A stretch of DNA of 64,000 bases, taken from contig OX457040.1 in NCBI GenBank assembly GCA_949752735.1, positions 6,720,097-6,784,096 of the forward strand. Direction: 5' to 3'. Under the pieces are notes generated by a model. The model made no database searches. It was given only the letters and a program-made list of their open reading frames with translations, and was not told where the DNA came from. This DNA is from Lumbricus terrestris. Lineage: Eukaryota; Annelida; Clitellata; Crassiclitellata; Lumbricidae. Positions 10,977 to 20,754 of this stretch are shown here, piece by piece (positions within the stretch are counted from its first letter, which is position 1; the number at the start of each line of letters is the position of its first letter). The position numbers and the translations under genes are program-made.

Positions 10977-12020
10977 ATTATATGCTTCGATAGATATGGA
11001 CAGAAAAACATGCGAAGATGGTGGACCCCCACACCCCCCCCCCCAGTATAATCGGCCTCGTTGATGTTACTCTCTTCTGCTGCACCATCTTACCTCATTA
11101 TATTTGAGTGTAAGCAATAAGGGTTGTTGCACGAAGAACTACAGCTGCGGAGTATCAGATCGAACAAAAATTTGACTTCCACCCTTGTAACCATCGCCGT
11201 CTACAGATAAGTATATAAAGGCGGAAAAGAGACAATGCAATTTCAGGTTAACTGACATGTTACTAACTCCATGAATCAAATCAAATCAAATCAAATCAAA
11301 TAATTTTATTGGTCCGTATGTGACAACAACAAGCACATCAAGTCAGGTACAAAAGTTACACAAAGCATCTCCTGCATCACCAAGTTGTCAAACCAAAAAC
11401 TTAATTAGGTAACATAAATTATTCAGACATAATTGTTATAGACTGGGATAATCTCAAAGGAGTAGGCTAGTTAAGGATTGCTTAAACCGAATGGTTCTAA
11501 GGTTAAGTGATACCAGTGTGGACAAATATCCCTAGACCTGGAGTGCGAGGTTATAAAAAACTCGTGCAATAGGGGACACAAATGGAGACCCAGAAGAGAG
11601 GAAATCCCGCTAGTAGCGACCCCAAACAAACTATTAAATAATTTTGATAGATACGCACCACAATTTGATGAAAAACCAAAGCAACAGTAGATGAGTAGAG
11701 TTAATTACCGTTATCACAACATCACAGCAAGGAGAAAGGCACATCAATCCAACACACTATACAGAGAGAGCACATTAGAATGAAGTTGAAAAATTTTAAT
11801 ATCAAGTATGGGCATCTATTAGCCATTTTCGTGGGTTTATTTTAAATAGGTTAATATTAGGAGAAGCGTTAACGCTTTGTGGCAAACTATGAACAAGAGA
11901 TAATGGCGTCGTATATAATATTACGCGGCCAATAAATCACTTCAATATTCACTGTTTGATAAATTCACTTGTATTTGCCAATTTCTACCCAATGTTGAAA
12001 CACACTCGAATCAAAAATAG
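10977..12020. other. Possible LINE 3'-end region bounded by (CAAAT)n
   Basis: A C-run occurs at 11030-11044. At 11276-11302 an ATCAA repeat is followed by AATTTTATTGGTCC. On the minus strand this is an AATAAAATT-like 3' end with a pentanucleotide tail, as in some LINE 3' ends. No coding sequence was recognised in the adjoining 600 bp, so the assignment is weak. Confidence 0.3.
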
Positions 12021-12021
12021 A

Positions 12022-12023
<2 letters not shown>

Positions 12024-12059
<36 letters not shown>

Positions 12060-12063
12060 TTAT

Positions 12064-12108
<45 letters not shown>
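12024..12108. repeat. (TA)n microsatellite
   Basis: Two long TA runs (12024-12052 and 12065-12108) separated by TTTATATTTATGAGA. Confidence 0.95.
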
Positions 12109-12109
<1 letters not shown>

Positions 12110-12224
12110 CATTTCATGCAAAAACTAAACGCAAACCATTGCATTAATTCGTTTATGCGTATTGATGGCGATTTTACAAAGAGTACAGTACTGAGTACTG
12201 TCAGAGTACTGTCTCTTCTCTTTA

Positions 12225-12326
12225 GACAAAAACAATATAATTATGATGGTCGCGCTGAGGTTGGGAGCGCTTCTGAGTAGCTCCCTGGAAGAGGCGCTAT
12301 ATAAATGCATCTAATGAATGAATGAA
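12225..12326 (+). repeat. L2-type LINE/SINE 3' tail with (AATG)n
   Basis: GGTTGGGAGCGCTTCTGAGT followed by GAGGCGCTATATAAATGCAT and ATGAATGAATGAAT. The same order ends the L2-like LINE at 36467-37566 and the fragment at 51945-52080. Short tetranucleotide tails are usual for L2/CR1-type 3' ends. Confidence 0.75.
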
Positions 12327-12839
12327 TTATGTGCAATGCTATGTGTTGGCATCTCTAGCGGTGGTTAAATATCGTCAAAATAAATTATATTTTACTTCAA
12401 GAAATACAAGTCTTTTATCAGACACCAGTGGCAATGCCAGTCTCAAGCATGGTGATCGGATGAGGGCGACACTAGTCGTCTTTGTTTTGATATTGTGTCT
12501 TCTCAATTTTTTTTATAAAATTAATATACTGGTTGGATAGTTAATCATCATTGTTTAATACACAGAATTTTACGAAACTTTGTATTTAGACACCTTTAAT
12601 AAGTGATCAATTTATCTATATGAAAGATGAACTCACTTCTGTTTACGCTGCTTGACTTGATCCAATCCACGTATGCAACTTGAAGCAAGGCACGGTCGTC
12701 CAATGTCACAAATTCCCTTCAATATCATATTAGGGCTTCTATCGCCGTTGTCAACCCCAAGCCTGGGTGAAATTAAGGACAGTAACGTTATTCATGATGC
12801 TCCGCTGCATCGCTCATCGCCCAAACTTCACCAATGGGA
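12327..12839. other. Mostly unassigned; degraded SINE body near 12423
   Basis: ACACCAGTGGCAATGCCAG through GGCGACACTAGTCGTCTTTG at about 12421-12485 resembles a type-1 SINE body on the plus strand. ACACCTTT (reverse motif) lies near 12590. No gene seen. Confidence 0.35.
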
Positions 12840-13265
12840 GCGTCGCACAGTGAGCCCACTAGATTTCTTCAAAGCATCCGATTCTCAGCCACAGTGATGT
12901 CCATGTCCAGATCCACACACACAGCTCCTCCAGGTCTCATGTACCGTCCTCATGAAGGTGGCTCTATGTCTTCCTCCAGGGCGCTTCAACGAAGCCTGAG
13001 CCTGTGCCTGCAGTGCCTGCCGAGAATCCGAGTCTGCAGGCATTCGGACAATGTGCACAAGCAGCCACAGGCGCCTTCGTCTCACATGCTGCAGAAGCGA
13101 AAACCATTGGTGGTCCAGTCATAGTGTAAACCTCAGCGTTGGTGATGAAGTCGGACCACCTGATGCCACACAATGCCCTCAAACACTTTGTACTAAAGGA
13201 ACCTATAGGCGCTGCTGATCCCTCCATCCATGCAAGGTTCCAAAGGACCATGTTTCAGAGCCGTA
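12840..13265 (-). pseudogene. LINE C-terminal fragment (RTE/CR1-like), decayed
   Basis: On the minus strand, pieces in different frames match the typical C-terminal region of many animal LINE ORF2 proteins: LRALCGIRWSDFITNAEV, then RRRRLWLLVHIVRMPAD, then KRPGGRHRATFMRTVHETW. In the family these read roughly GIRW..VTN.EV, RRRL.W.GHV.RM and KR..GRP..TW. At least one frameshift and several stops separate the pieces. No catalytic domain remains here. Confidence 0.65.
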
Positions 13266-13879
13266 CATGAGAACCGGGGTGATTTACGATATGAACAGTG
13301 GTGCTTGGTGATGAGGTTGATACGAGAGGTCCAGATATTCTGATACAGCGTTGTTAATTAGCAACTACCGAAGTGATTGTAGTATAGTTGGATTCAGATA
13401 CCCTTAATAAAATATCTAATTATAAATATATTCGGTCGACCTCATCTTTTTGTGTGTTGTATCCTGTATCCAATAATAATTATGAGAGTATTGCAAGGAT
13501 TTCCAGTGTCACAAAATAATTATCATCATTAATTAAAATGCCACTATTATACCCTACTAGTTCGTTATGTGCCATGACGGCCGGTATGCAAAATGGTGTT
13601 GGGGAGTTTTACTTCCAATCAGTCAGTGGGTCTTTTGACATGCTTACGAATGACGTCACGAATGACGCAATTGCGAAATCCAATATGGCCACCGCCGGCA
13701 ATTAGGCCTATTATATCGAAAAATTCATATTCTTTCATTTCTTACGCTATTCATTTACATGTCTCATCAGTTGTAATTTCAACGATGCGTGTTGCATGGT
13801 TCACATCTGATATAGAGTTTATGGCAATGGTAACAATCTCATCCATTCAATAAAAAAATTATGTAGAGCCCTTGCCAAT
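13266..13879. other. No gene; CRE-like octamer at 13651
   Basis: TGACGTCA at 13651-13658 within a GC-richer patch (13570-13700) that also has AATATGGCC. This could be promoter-like, but no downstream exon is recognised on either strand. An 86-codon frame (13593-13853) has no recognisable content. Confidence 0.3.
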
Positions 13880-13945
13880 TAAATACTGCTCAGAAGCGCT
13901 CCCAGGTCAGCCACGGCTATGAAGAAAGATCTTGGTCGACTGGTT
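13880..13945 (-). repeat. L2-like LINE 3' fragment
   Basis: CTCAGAAGCGCTCCCAGGTC and AGCCACGGCT match 36527-36560, the stop-codon region of the L2-like LINE (protein end ...WAGSASE), in the same orientation. Confidence 0.65.
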
Positions 13946-14249
13946 GAAAGCTGGCAAATTATTCCGAGGCTGTGATGGCCAAGACATCACGTAAATGGCT
14001 CTTCGATCCGGGGCTTGTAAAAGGAACCATCGATTTTTATCTAGTGTCCCCATCGTGTACCCTTTTTTAGTCGTATGCCAGAAATTCCTCCAACATGTTC
14101 CAAGTCACCGTCTGTAAAATTTGATGACCTTTATTTGTCTTTCAACTTCGACTTGCCCACAAAACACAATGTACATGTATATAGCCTTCTACAATTTTAT
14201 TTTCACTGTACGACCCGGGACCCCTTCGTTTCATTCCGATCCTCCGTGG
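13946..14249. other. No recognisable feature
   Basis: A 60-codon frame at 14075-14257 has no recognisable content. Confidence 0.4.
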
Positions 14250-14257
14250 TGAATTAA

Positions 14258-14512
14258 CAGTGGCATAGCCAGGAATTTATGATGGCGGATTGGGTTTTTA
14301 TGACCTGGTCGGATGCCCTTCCTGACACCAACCAGACAGTATCACAGTAAATAAAAAGGGAATAAAGTAACAAAGAAGATAAAGTAAGAAAAACAATTGT
14401 AACTACAAGCTATTGTTTTGTTTTTCTTATTTAAGTGGATAAATAACCTTCAATTTTTTTCTCCATTGGTCAATGGGGATTTAACCCCCGAACCCCCTTG
14501 GCTACGCCAATG
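14258..14512. mobile_element. hAT-like MITE, 255 bp, perfect 8-bp TSD
   Basis: Termini CAGTGGCATAGCCAGG and CCTTGGCTACGCCAATG are inverted repeats, and the element is flanked by TGAATTAA on both sides (14250-14257 and 14513-14520). An 8-bp target duplication and CAG...CTG-type ends are the signature of the hAT superfamily. No transposase. Internal text includes GACCTGGTCGGATGCCCTTC. Perfect flanks suggest a fairly recent insertion. Confidence 0.88.
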
Positions 14513-14520
14513 TGAATTAA

Positions 14521-14955
14521 CCATAAATCGACTCACACATTCTTTTATTGTTTTTCAGTGCACAGGATTTCTTTTACAACTGCATGAATTCATATGCAAC
14601 TGCACATTTTGTGTACAACTGTTCGTTAAATAAAACCGCGAACAGAGATCCCGGTACGTGCGAATCCCGACAGATAATGCAGGATCCATAGAGAAAGGCA
14701 TCTTTATTAATTGAGCCGTGGCTGCATGTCCTGACGCAAGTAACAAAATGTCAAGCCGATCAGAGGATCTAGAAAAACCTAACGAAGTGGCAGACCTGAG
14801 ATCACAGAGATACTTTTGATCTTGACCCAAAACAAGAACTTTGAATTGTACGGTATACGGGCAGAGAGATAGAGCCATTGAAGCTGTTCAGTCATGAATG
14901 TACTGTAGAGATGTGGTGGAATCGAGGAACTCGGGCTATCAGTCTAATAATATAT
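14521..14955. other. No recognisable feature; 107-codon minus frame
   Basis: The minus-strand frame 14555-14878 begins MALSLCPYTVQFKVLVLGQ. I do not recognise it and see no splice or promoter context that supports coding. Confidence 0.3.
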
Positions 14956-15138
14956 CAGAAGGTCTTAAAGTGTGCCAGGACGGCCATGGACGGCGTCTAT
15001 GCACTTATTTTAAAATCTGAACGCCGTCCTGCCACTTATTGGCGAGTACAGACTGGAAAGGTCAGGGGGTTGTCCAGGCACTTCTTTTGGAAAGTTAAGG
15101 GGCGTTCAGGCACTTAATTTTCCACACTTTAAGCACTG
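14956..15138 (+). mobile_element. hAT-like MITE, family with CTTAAAGTGTG ends, copy A
   Basis: The left end CAG...GTCTTAAAGTGTG and right end CACACTTTAAGCACTG are inverted repeats. Internal blocks GACGGCGTC, CACTTATTTT and AACGCCGTCCTG match the copy at 35672-35815, which lies in the opposite orientation. Flanks TAATATAT and TATAATAT resemble a mutated 8-bp duplication. No coding capacity. Confidence 0.75.
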
Positions 15139-15440
15139 TATAATATCAGCAGCATTGAGCACAGATTTGTTTAACTGATGTGCGCCCTTTGCTTCGACCT
15201 GTGTTCCACGCTCTACGTAGCGTTCTTCTATTTTTTCATATTGAAGGTTTGACCGTATTTAAACGGTCCCTCCTAGCTGCTTCTCTTTTCAAAGTGAAGG
15301 TTGTCCTGCTGCAAGGGCTTACAGAGGCTTAGCTCGTGTCAGTGGCCATTACAGCAGGAATTATACTCTTGGGACTAAGAGGACTGACTGTCATTGCACG
15401 GATGCTAAGTCAGGTGTAATACTCCTAGAGTATAATGTTT
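15139..15440. other. No recognisable feature
   Basis: Short spacer leading into the U2-like sequence. TAATACTCCTAGAGTATAAT at 15417-15436 is an imperfect palindrome immediately before it. Confidence 0.4.
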
Positions 15441-15474
15441 CACTTTGATCTTGGCCAAAAGGTCGAGAAGCGAT
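15441..15474 (-). ncRNA. U2 snRNA 5'-end fragment (pseudogene or SINE head)
   Basis: The minus strand from 15474 reads ATCGCTTCTCGACCTTTTGG then CCAAGATCAAAGTG. This matches the highly conserved 5' end of U2 spliceosomal RNA with two differences by eye (GACC for GGCC, GGCCAAG for GGCTAAG). Similarity stops just before the part that forms the branch-site recognition region; the following bases are unrelated. It is not a functional U2 gene. A truncated retro-copy or the head of a snRNA-derived SINE would both fit. Confidence 0.7.
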
Positions 15475-16255
15475 AACAGTTCAGACATTTCTGAAGCTTA
15501 TAAATGGTCGGTCGGACGCATTAAAAAAGTGTCTAACGCGGTCATAATATTAACGTATTTAGCAAAATTTACGACAGCTAGAAGCTTCGAATTTGATTTT
15601 TTGAGTTCACTGAAATTTTTCCTAAATAGCGCGTTATATCTAAATTATTTCAGAAGAACAAAGAACATGCTATACAAAGAAGAAGAATTCCCTATATAAT
15701 CTGTGTTAAAATTACGCGATACTGGCGCCATCTTAAGCCTAGTAGCGGACTTCGAGCGTCGCCCGTTGTCATTGGAAACCATTATTATTATCGCGGTTTC
15801 AATGACGAAAGCGTTGAATAACGACTAGTTGCAAGCAATTATAAATTGTAGGCTGTAAAATCATGTAGGCTAAGCCTTTTTCAATCGGAGCTCATTCAGT
15901 GCGCACATAGGCCTATAATAGGCTATGTCATGGACCTACAATAGGTTAGCGCTAGGCTATTGTCAACAAAATCTTCTTAATTCGATCTTTATCCATACAA
16001 ATAACATCCCCTATCCGCCACAAATCGTCTCTCTCTAATGATGTTTTCGATGTCTTCTTGTCCCGTCAAAACACAAAAAAATGAGTTACTGTATTTTTAC
16101 ATACAGTAGCACAGTAGTATAATAGCGTCCTTAGATATTCGACGTGTATTGGATTTCGGAAGAAAATCCGTAATTTTCTCAGCTAAAGGATAATCGCGAG
16201 TTTTATAATTCGTTGTTTCGTTTGACTATCTCCTGTGCTTTAAAACTCAAGACTG
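15475..16255. other. Unassigned; motif variant at 15520
   Basis: Holds ATTAAAAAAGTGTCTAACG at about 15520, shared with about 3232, and several AGGCCT copies near 15905-15965. No gene recognised; the frame at 15445-15699 begins inside the U2 fragment and is not credible. Confidence 0.4.
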
Positions 16256-16261
16256 TGTGTG

Positions 16262-16336
16262 AGGCGGTGGCTCATTGGAAGAAATACTGGCGTGAAGATC
16301 AGTGAAGCTGAGTTCACGTCCCAAAGCCCCGTTCGC
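16262..16336 (+). repeat. tRNA-like SINE head, degraded
   Basis: GGTGGCTCATTGGAAG is A-box-like and GAGTTCACGTCCC is B-box-like, spaced about 45 nt apart. The B box has lost the conserved GGTTCGA core, so it is neither a tRNA gene nor an intact promoter. Confidence 0.4.
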
Positions 16337-16823
16337 TCTTTTTTTTTTATCGTCGTCTCTTATTCATACCGACAGTGTACACCACTCCAATAGCTTGCTT
16401 AGAAGGGGTGTGTAATTATTCTTAACATAATTTACAGATCCAACTTTTCAATTCAATTCATTTACTGTAACCATCGGCCATAAAACAATATTATTAGTCA
16501 AAGTATAGCGCGCATCACATATACTAGGATGGCAACAAGGAAGGCCCGAAGGGATGATTATCCCGCTAACAGGGACACCTATTTACTTATCTGCTATTTT
16601 AACTGGTGTCTAGACGGTTAACGGCAGGAATTGAACAGTGGGCTATAAAATAACATGAAAAGATAAATCATGCATGAACTTAACTAATAAACACAACACA
16701 AACAAAACAAATCAGTGCATGTAAGGTTAAATATCTTCGTAGTTATGAATTAAGTATTCGCGTAGCAGTGATTTATTCCATTGCAAACTTCGTCGATCGA
16801 TCATACGCGTTTTTGAATGTAGC
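16337..16823. other. No recognisable feature
   Basis: A T-run at 16340-16349 follows the tRNA-like head. Nothing else recognised. Confidence 0.4.
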
Positions 16824-16825
16824 TT

Positions 16826-16861
16826 GATCATCATCATGATCATGATCATCATCATCGTCGC

Positions 16862-16904
<43 letters not shown>

Positions 16905-16990
16905 ATCGTCATCCCCATCGCCATCGCCATCGCCATCGCCATCGCCATCGCCATCACCATCACCATCACTATTACTATTACTATTATAAT
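16826..16990 (+). repeat. Compound (ATC/GTC/CATCGC)n microsatellite
   Basis: CATCAT, CGTCGT, CGCCAT and ACTATT repeats follow one another. Poly-Ala/Met and poly-Val/Ile frames across it are artefacts. Confidence 0.95.
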
Positions 16991-17019
16991 CAAATCAGAG
17001 TTCATCTTATAAAAGACGC

Positions 17020-17290
17020 CAAAGAAATGGTCTACTATCAGCGAGCAATGGTAGGTTTCGCGAAGGCATAGTTTATATATATACTGGAAATGTTGCATAA
17101 AAGGTGTCTTGCGAAGTAAGTTTTGCTATTATTTCATGGGTGTAAATAGGCCTGTGTGCACATGCATAGGCTACGTGTATATATTATAATACTTATACGC
17201 GAATATACATTATGCTTATGCAAATGCTTTTGCATATGCATGTGTTTTAATGGAAGAAATATGCATATGCAAAAATTATGCATTTATACA
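17020..17290 (+). repeat. Dispersed repeat G, copy 1
   Basis: Aligns with 62480-62745: CATTGGTC/CAATGGTA, TTTCGC, TTTATATA, AAAGGTGTCTTG, a T-rich stretch, TATTTCATGGGTGTAA and GTGCACATGCA appear in the same order and spacing. AAAGGTGT is at 17100-17107 and at 62555-62562, the same alignment position. Confidence 0.75.
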
Positions 17291-17319
17291 ATATGGATTA
17301 CTTATTTGCTGTTTGAGAA

Positions 17320-17770
17320 AAATTGCTGGTATCAAGTGGCAAGATATGATCCCAAACACATCTGTTTTGGAAAGGTGCGGGATCACCGGAATCGAGACTA
17401 TATGCTGATCTATGCACAACTGCGATGGCCCGGACATGATTGTTGCCCATAAAGAAGACGACACTCGAATACCAAAGAGTGTTTCCTATGGTCAGCTAGC
17501 GAATGGATCGCGGTCCCAGGGTGCTCCATTCAAGAGATACAAGACCGATGCATCTCACAGTTTGCAATCTCAGGAGTGCTTGGATTGAAGACCGTATGCT
17601 GGTCAGGATCGGATGGCGCAGGCCTTGTAAAGCTGGGGTGGGTGGATGGTTTTGAACAGCGGAGGATGGAGGATGCGATGGAGAAGCGAGGTGAGCGCAA
17701 GGTTAGCGCAGCTATCCCGGTGCAGCTACAACAAATGTCGGGTGGACAGTGCCTGTGTCATAGTTGTAAA
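17320..17770 (+). pseudogene. LINE ORF2 C-terminal fragment with zinc-finger-like end
   Basis: In order but in shifting frames: LRWPGHDCCP, then a piece like RSQGAPFKRYKTD, then FEQRRMEDAMEKRGERK and CLCHSCKKRFF. The family pattern is LRW.GHV.RM, ...G..KKR(Y/F)KD, FE..R...A..KR..RK and a C..C..RF tail. Frameshifts and internal stops show decay. It is followed by T-rich sequence (17765-17870). Confidence 0.7.
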
Positions 17771-18025
17771 AAACGTTTTTTTCCGTTTTTTATTCTCTCC
17801 CAAAAAACGTCGTTTTTTCGTTTTTTATTTTTTCCATCGTTTTTTATTGTTTTTTATTTTTTCTTTCACTTTATCTATGCCAAAATTTTCCAGATATGTA
17901 GAGAATTGAAAAACAATATGATTCCAACAGTTTGGTTTGATTATTTGAATTAAATATGATGCTCAAAATGTCATCTTCCTGCTTGCACGCAAGCCTGAAG
18001 GCGCTGGTGCCATTGGGGTGCGCGG
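17771..18025. other. T-rich spacer
   Basis: GTTTTTTATT-type runs at 17765-17870, then unremarkable sequence up to the 15-bp repeat. Confidence 0.5.
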
Positions 18026-18085
18026 ACGATTGATCACCGGACGGTTGATCACCGGACGGTTGATCACCGGACGATTGATCACCGG
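18026..18085 (+). repeat. 15-bp tandem repeat ACG(A/G)TTGATCACCGG, four units
   Basis: Four exact-length units differing only at one A/G position, arranged A, G, G, A. Each contains the palindrome TGATCA followed by CCGG. Confidence 0.95.
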
Positions 18086-18574
18086 TCTAGTGGTCACTGC
18101 AATAGTGAAATTTATTAACTAAGGATGAAAGATAAATGTCGTAATTTGCACTAGTACAGATAAACATTTAAATAAAACAATATGACACAGACTCAATCTA
18201 CCACATAATGTATTAAATTTGTAATGAAATTATAAGAAGTGAAAATGTGAAAATATACTGAAACGGCTGTCAAGCGCTATTAAACAGGTATGGTAACTAA
18301 TCAGATAAATCTTCAACTACACGCAAGTAGGCTAAGTAAGAGCATTTGTTTGTCCTTTTTGCAAAACCCTTTATATACAACAACACGAACTGAGGGTTTG
18401 GGGTAAAGCATAAGACAAGCCAAACAGGCCTAATTTGACTTAGCACTTTGTTAGGCTGCGATAGGCCTTTAATCGTCACGAACAAAAGACGTTTATTTGG
18501 AATACGTACTAGCTACTTACTATCTGTGCATCTTAATCTTTATAAGAATTGACAGCAGCAGATTATATTTATCT

Positions 18575-18577
<3 letters not shown>
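18086..18577. other. No recognisable feature
   Basis: AT-rich spacer with two AGGCCT copies near 18426 and 18461. Confidence 0.4.
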
Positions 18578-18644
<67 letters not shown>

Positions 18645-18664
18645 CCACCACCACCACCACCACC

Positions 18665-18732
<68 letters not shown>
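18578..18732 (+). repeat. (CAT)n(CAC)n(CAT)n microsatellite
   Basis: CAT repeats, a central block of CAC repeats (about 18644-18680), then CAT repeats again. Poly-Ser/Pro, poly-Asp/Gly and poly-Met/Val frames are artefacts. Confidence 0.97.
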
Positions 18733-19261
18733 TGCGGTCCATGGGTTCAGTGCCCGTTGGTGTCAATCGCATGTTTCACCGTCCGTCGCCACTTGTCTCT
18801 CTCCTGTGCCATTCTGATCAATTTGTGGCACTCAAGGGCGGATCCAGGAATTTTCGAAGGGGGGGGCCAAAAAATTTTTGGGCTGGGGTCGGAAATTTTT
18901 TCGTTGATCTTTCGCCGAAAAATCTGATGAACTTTTTTAGTCGTTTTTGGCCGAAACCAGAGTTTAATATTAGCCCCCACCTCTGGGGGAATTGAGGTTT
19001 TCGGAGGGGTAGATAATTGACCGTCTGAAGACAATCATGAGGCGCGCAGCGCCGAGAGTGGTAGGGGAGGGGTGTGGGGAGGGGATATGCCCCTCCCCAC
19101 CAGAAACTTTTTGAATTTTCACATTGCAATGGTAGCATTTTAAGCTGTTATCTTAACAAATTAGCTGTACTTTTCAGTGCTTGTAAGAGTGCCATAAGGT
19201 CTCAATAAATATAGACTTTACTTAAAAACTTCTTTCCCGAAAACTAGATGTTCTTATTTAA

Positions 19262-19845
19262 GTAATCCGCCGGAAATCTTCAAAAAGGGTGTTCAATTTT
19301 CCTTCCCAAAACACTGATGAAATTTTTTGGTCATCCGTGCGAAATCTTAAAAAAGGTGTTTAATTTTTCGTCTAAAAAGAGTGATGACTTTTTAGTCTTC
19401 CATGCGAAATTTTCCAAAAAGGTGTTTAATTTCGCATCCCAAAAAACTGATGACTTGTTGTAGTCATCCCTGCGAAATCTTAAAAAAGGTGTTTAATTTT
19501 TCGTCTAAAAGGAGTGATGACTTTTTAGTCTCCCGTGCGAAATTTTCAAAAAAGGTGTTCAATTTAGAATTAAAAAAACTGATGACTTTTTGTAGTCATC
19601 CGTGCGAAATCTTAAAAAAGGTGTTTAATTTTTCGTCTAAAAAGAGTGATGACTTTTTAGTCTTCCGTGCGAAATTTTCAAAAAAGGTGTTCAATTTGGC
19701 ATCCCAAAAAACTGATGACTTTTGTAGTCATCCGTGCGAAATCTTAAAAAAGGTGTTAAATTTTACGCCTAAAAAGAGCGATGACTTTTTAGTCTTCCGT
19801 GCGAAATTTTCAAAAAAAGGTGTTCAATTGATGACTTTTTAAGAC
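19262..19845 (+). repeat. Tandem array inside hAT-like copy 1 (about 133-bp dimer)
   Basis: Alternating units of about 65 and 68 bp form a dimer repeated about four times. Each unit holds AAAAAGGTGTT(T/C)AATTT and GTGATGACTTTTTAGTC or CTGATGACTT...GTAGTCATCC. Open frames with KKVFNF/SDDFLV repeats are translations of the array; the two unit types give different peptides and the frame is not maintained between copies. Confidence 0.92.
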
Positions 19846-20041
19846 TAGAATAAATAAAATACTTCCCACTACTGAATGAAATATAGTAAGATATAAATAA
19901 AAACAAGGGGTAAACATGTGTTATCATTCACCGCATTTTCTTGCACATATAGACTAAACTCAAAACTTAACTTGTTTCGCCCTGAAATTTTTTTGGCATC
20001 TGCAAAAAATAAATTACATCCCAAACACTCGGTACGTGACT

Positions 20042-20097
20042 TTTTGGCGCCGCCGTTTTGGCGCCGCCGTTTTGGCGCCGCCGTTTTGGCGCCGCCA
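20042..20097 (+). repeat. 14-bp GTTTTGGCGCCGCC boxes, four units
   Basis: Four head-to-tail units with the NarI-type palindrome GGCGCC. Inverse-orientation boxes lie at 22009-22052 near the other end of the element, a layout like subterminal protein-binding repeats. Copy 2 has four here (56186-56242) but six at the other end. Confidence 0.9.
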
Positions 20098-20099
20098 TT

Positions 20100-20445
20100 G
20101 CGCAATAACATTTGCGTTTTGCAGTCTATTTCCGGTTCAGTGTATACGACGCGTGAAACAAATTGACGAAATCCTTGCTGAAATAGAAAGTGAATGTACG
20201 GCTTGTTGTTGCGTTAATTGAAGCTGGATCGATGAAAATATTCCTGGTTTAATTGGAGCTGGATTTATTAAGCGAACGCATGAGAAATGGAAGATATGAT
20301 CAAGAAAAGAACGCTTGAGATTTGTAAGCTCGATGAAGAGTCTTTTAAATGCGAAAAAGCGGCGGGAGTTCCGACGAATGCTTGAACAATTGAAGCTGAA
20401 AGGAGATTTTTTGCCGGTGAAATAGAAGCTGGATTTTTTAAACAA
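20100..20445 (+). pseudogene. Possible captured coding fragment inside the hAT-like element
   Basis: Non-repetitive segment. One frame reads VKQIDEILAEIESECTACCC before a stop; farther on, shifted frames read KERLRFVSSMKSLLNAKKRR and EFRRMLEQLKLKGDFLP. The acidic and basic helical composition looks protein-like, but stops and frameshifts break it. Both element copies carry it, so it was present before their divergence. It may be a remnant of the parent transposase or of a host exon; I do not recognise it. Confidence 0.35.
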
Positions 20446-20754
20446 ATGCTTTATTTAATAACAAATTATAAGACATGTGAGGTAGCAGATTAATAAAGTA
20501 CAAGCGATCAAAGCAGAGGATGTCACATCGAATGATTGAAAAAAACAGGCCCACCAAAGAGAGAAAGTCCCGCTAAGACTGGGCCTATTTAGCTTAGTAT
20601 AGAAATAAGAACTTTAAGATGACATAAGATTTTAGCACGATAGATCGAGGAAATACAGACTTTAGTGACAACAATGAATATGGTGTATTAAAGACAAAAG
20701 CGACAGTTCTTTTAAAAAGTCCATTGTTTTGAAATGTCCATAATTGCAATTATA

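Noticed and set aside
13651..13658. CRE octamer as a promoter
   Set aside because: An isolated TGACGTCA with no exon or transcript evidence nearby; the octamer also occurs at 28931 and part of it in the 22-bp array.
15441..15474. Functional U2 snRNA gene
   Set aside because: Only about 34 of the expected nearly 190 nt match; the branch-site recognition region is absent.
18497..18995. Poly-Ser/Pro, poly-Ile/Thr and poly-Asp/Gly frames
   Set aside because: CAT/CAC microsatellite read in different frames.
19402..19842. 146-codon repeat protein (KKVFNF.SKKSDDFLV)
   Set aside because: Translation of a non-coding tandem array; the frame is not kept in the second copy and it has no start or splice context.
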